Assembly (NCBI GenBank): GCA_948614045.1 | Contig: CAPFSK010000004.1 | Coordinates: forward strand, 1 to 5,203 | DNA: 5,203 bases | Source of the DNA: an uncultured Candidatus Saccharibacteria bacterium | GTDB lineage: Bacteria; Patescibacteriota; Saccharimonadia; Saccharimonadales; Saccharimonadaceae | Direction: 5' to 3' | Shown: piece after piece, positions 3,160 through 5,203 of the stretch | Layout of the letters: the number at the start of each line of letters is the position of its first letter | Numbering within the stretch: the first letter of the stretch is position 1 | Program-made: the position numbers and the translations under genes | The notes under the pieces: generated by a model | Told to the model about the DNA's origin: nothing | The model's database searches: none | The model's input: only the letters and a program-made list of their open reading frames with translations

Positions 3160-5203
3160 ATGGCGAGACGGAATAAGGGTGAAAGGGCACCGAGCGGGGG
3201 CGGTGAGCGTGAGAAGAGCGCGGAGCGTAAGAAGGTTGAGCAGGAGATTGGCAAAGAGACCGTAAATGCGGTTGATAAGTATTATGAGCGTCAAGGAAAG
3301 AAGGCAGAACGGGCTAGCGATGAGGAGCTGGCGCAGTTAGAGAAAATGCTGCGCGAGACGACAGATGGGCGCAATCAACAGAAGTACTCGGAAGAGACAA
3401 TCCAAAGGGCGCTCGAGGCAAAGAAAAATGGGGAAGAAGATTTTGATATCAACGCTTACGAAAAAGAGCAGCGAAAGTTGGCACGTGAAGCGTTTGAAAA
3501 GAAGCGCAAGGCGGAAATGAAAAATATCTTGGCGGGGCGATCACCGGAGGTGGCGGCACGTGAGATGACGCAGGATATGAAGAAGCTGGCGGATGAGATT
3601 GAAGAGATGAAGACGGAGCGGTATCTTGACCCGGAGATGCATGAATACCAGAAGAAACAGCTAGAGCAGGCAATGGCGCAATATGGGTCAATGAGCATGC
3701 GTAGGGAGCGGGTTTTTGAGGAAATGTCGGAAGCGCAGCAGGAAGCGGTGTTGTATGAGCAGGATGAGACGTCGCCAGTGAGTGGGGAAGCTGAGGAGCT
3801 TACTGGTGAAGCGGATGTGAATACGGCGGAGAAGATGACGAGCGCGGCGTATGATGCGGTGATAGCGAGCTTGGGTGTGCAGGACGCTGCGTTACGTGAA
3901 ATGTTGGAGAAGAAGAAAGCGGAGTTGGAAAGTCGCGATCAGGAGTTGTTTGGGCAGGTCGACCAGGGTGTGCAAAATCTAGCCGATGAAACGGAAGCAG
4001 CAGTACAAGAAGAGGCGGAAGCGCAGCGCAGTCAGGAATATTGGGATAATATGGCGGCGATGGCGGCGGAAGCTGAGGCGAACCCGGGGCGCTGGATGTC
4101 GGAGGAAGAAAAAGTGGAATTGGCTGAGCAAGAACAGACCGCCGAGAAGCGCGAGGGGCTGGTGCAAAAATTGCATGAGAGGCTGAAAGCGCGAAAAGGA
4201 TTTAAGCGAGTCATGGCGCGAGCGGTGGCGCGGGTCGGGATTGTATTGATGTCGACTTTGATGCTGGCTGGTTTTGCGTCGCGAAGTGCGGGTGGAAGTA
4301 ATGAGCCGGCGACAAATGTGGTATATGCGGCGGAAGAGAATGTTGGCGGCGGTGAAGTAACGGGCCAGGCTGAGATGCAAGCGGAGATTCAGGCGGCACA
4401 GGCTGAGGCTGAGGCAGTAATGCAAGAGCTGGGAATCGGGCCGGAAGATTTGAAGAATAGTGGGGATATTGACTATGAAGGTGTGGATTTACTTAGCGTA
4501 GGTGAACAGATGTATGCTGGGATGGCGGAGCGTGAAGGGACGCAAGTATTGCCGAATGGGTTGATGGGGAATCTGACGGAGTACGAAACGGCGAATGCTG
4601 GTAAAGGCACGAATCACTTCGGTGAGAGTAAAGATTTCGTATTTGACCTCGGTGAAGCACGTAATGCTACTACGGCTCAGGAGCTCCTGAGCATCGTCCG
4701 CGATCAACCGCAGACGATGGCAGCGTTTGTGGCGAATTATCCGCAGATTATGGAAGCGGCGGGAATTGATGCGAGCGTGATCGAGAACCAGAATATCGAA
4801 CAGCGTGCGCAGGGAGTGATGGATGCGCTGTTGGGTGAAAACGGTGGTGATTTGCAGAAGAGATTGCTCGCGGCGAGTGGGTTGGCGCTATACAATGAGA
4901 ATACGAACTTTGAGTTCTATCTTGAAAATGATACCGAGCGGACGTTCTATATGGCAAAAGAAGATGCGGTGTTGGGTGATGCGATTGAAAATGTCAAGCT
5001 TAGGTTGGATACGAAGAAACGAAATAACGCGAAACAAGTACAAATTGTCATGACGTTTGCTGATGGAACGCAGGAATCGGGTGATTTTAACTTGAACTGT
5101 GGGTTCCAGCCGAATTTGAAAGTTGATACGCCGACGAAGCGAGAGCCGATTGTCACGGTGACGGTGATTGAAGAAGTGCCGGATGATGAGCCGGATACTC
5201 CTC
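3160..5203 (+). CDS. gene D: bitopic membrane protein with coiled-coil and exported halves, 3' end beyond the window
   Basis: The frame stays open from ATG 3160 to the window end (681 codons plus one base). I recognise no named domain. Residues 1-27 are basic and disordered. Residues 28-200 are charged helix/coiled coil. 200-222 is an acidic linker (from EQDETSPVSGEAEE). 223-347 is more coiled coil, ending in a basic amphipathic stretch. Residues 355-373 are a membrane span (from VARVGIVLMSTLMLAGFA) with K/R only on its N-terminal side. By the positive-inside rule, 1-350 is cytoplasmic and the rest exported. After the span come a Gly/Ser/Asn linker, a QAE-type repeat helix (403-423), a mixed helical region (470-575), a beta-looking domain (580-660) with the only Cys (C647, in FNLNCGF), and an acidic Pro-rich stretch (VPDDEPDTP) resembling the start of a surface-protein spacer. 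No lipobox; a wall anchor, if any, would lie downstream. Confidence 0.92.
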   Translation, partial: MARRNKGERAPSGGGEREKSAERKKVEQEIGKETVNAVDKYYERQGKKAERASDEELAQLEKMLRETTDGRNQQKYSEETIQRALEAKKNGEEDFDINAYEKEQRKLAREAFEKKRKAEMKNILAGRSPEVAAREMTQDMKKLADEIEEMKTERYLDPEMHEYQKKQLEQAMAQYGSMSMRRERVFEEMSEAQQEAVLYEQDETSPVSGEAEELTGEADVNTAEKMTSAAYDAVIASLGVQDAALREMLEKKKAELESRDQELFGQVDQGVQNLADETEAAVQEEAEAQRSQEYWDNMAAMAAEAEANPGRWMSEEEKVELAEQEQTAEKREGLVQKLHERLKARKGFKRVMARAVARVGIVLMSTLMLAGFASRSAGGSNEPATNVVYAAEENVGGGEVTGQAEMQAEIQAAQAEAEAVMQELGIGPEDLKNSGDIDYEGVDLLSVGEQMYAGMAEREGTQVLPNGLMGNLTEYETANAGKGTNHFGESKDFVFDLGEARNATTAQELLSIVRDQPQTMAAFVANYPQIMEAAGIDASVIENQNIEQRAQGVMDALLGENGGDLQKRLLAASGLALYNENTNFEFYLENDTERTFYMAKEDAVLGDAIENVKLRLDTKKRNNAKQVQIVMTFADGTQESGDFNLNCGFQPNLKVDTPTKREPIVTVTVIEEVPDDEPDTP
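4219..4278 (+). other. transmembrane segment of gene D
   Basis: Codes for residues 354-373, the only long hydrophobic stretch in D. It is preceded by a dense basic run (K343, R345, K346, K349, R350, R354, R358) and followed by Ser/Gly/Asn. Read from the internal ATG at 4213 it would also pass as a signal peptide, with a possible cleavage after GFA (371-373). Confidence 0.7.

Noticed and set aside
2647..3294. 215-aa reverse-strand open frame across B, C and D
   Set aside because: It spans two gene boundaries and the C-D promoter, and its composition is that expected from antisense of biased codons.
3979..4425. 148-aa reverse-strand frame opposite gene D
   Set aside because: Arg/Leu/His/Ser-rich low-complexity antisense of the D coiled-coil and membrane region, with no start signals.
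3160..5203. Recoded TGA = Gly as in Gracilibacteria/SR1
   Set aside because: Gene D has many GGN glycines and no in-frame TGA over 681 codons; the standard bacterial code fits all genes.
1..5203. tRNA, rRNA, CRISPR array or transposase gene
   Set aside because: No cloverleaf, regularly spaced repeats, rRNA motifs or transposase/integrase motifs were seen on either strand.

Overview
The window probably comes from an ultra-small Patescibacteria/CPR bacterium, with Saccharibacteria my best guess. The reasons are indirect: unrecognised Ala/Glu/Lys-rich helical proteins, Shine-Dalgarno starts, TTGnnn-N17-TGn-TAA promoters, strongly G-rich coding strands, and a small protein resembling DUF5663-type proteins of that group. 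No universal marker gene is present, so the taxonomy is inference. Glycine is written with GGN codons and no ORF needs recoded TGA, so the Gracilibacteria/SR1 code is not supported. All genes are on the + strand.

Layout. 1-640 is AT-rich and holds one possible 43-aa gene (157-288). A gene-poor stretch follows, with a duplicated -35-like motif, a good promoter (490-518) and a structured leader of about 115 nt. Gene A (641-904) encodes an unrecognised 87-aa protein. 905-1180 holds a perfect 11-bp terminator hairpin inside a larger nested palindrome (1000-1104), then the promoter of gene B. Gene B (1181-2761) encodes a 526-aa charged helical protein with an amphipathic helix near residue 411. 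A consensus-like promoter (2772-2800) lies right after its stop codon. Gene C (2831-3157) encodes a 108-aa acidic helical protein. Gene D (3160 to the window end, still open) starts 2 nt after the stop of C and encodes at least 681 residues: a cytoplasmic-type coiled-coil half, one transmembrane segment (about residues 355-373) and a predicted exported half that enters an acidic Pro-rich spacer at the window edge.

How the genes relate. C and D look like a translationally coupled operon with their own promoter; B can read through into them because there is no room for a terminator. B and D share a 42-residue ungapped module (B 394-435, D 331-372): a basic amphipathic helix leading into a hydrophobic segment, short in B and a full membrane span in D. 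The simplest reading is an undescribed membrane-associated assembly: D as bitopic surface protein, B as a related protein at the inner membrane face, C as small helical partner. None of these proteins has a function I can assign from sequence.
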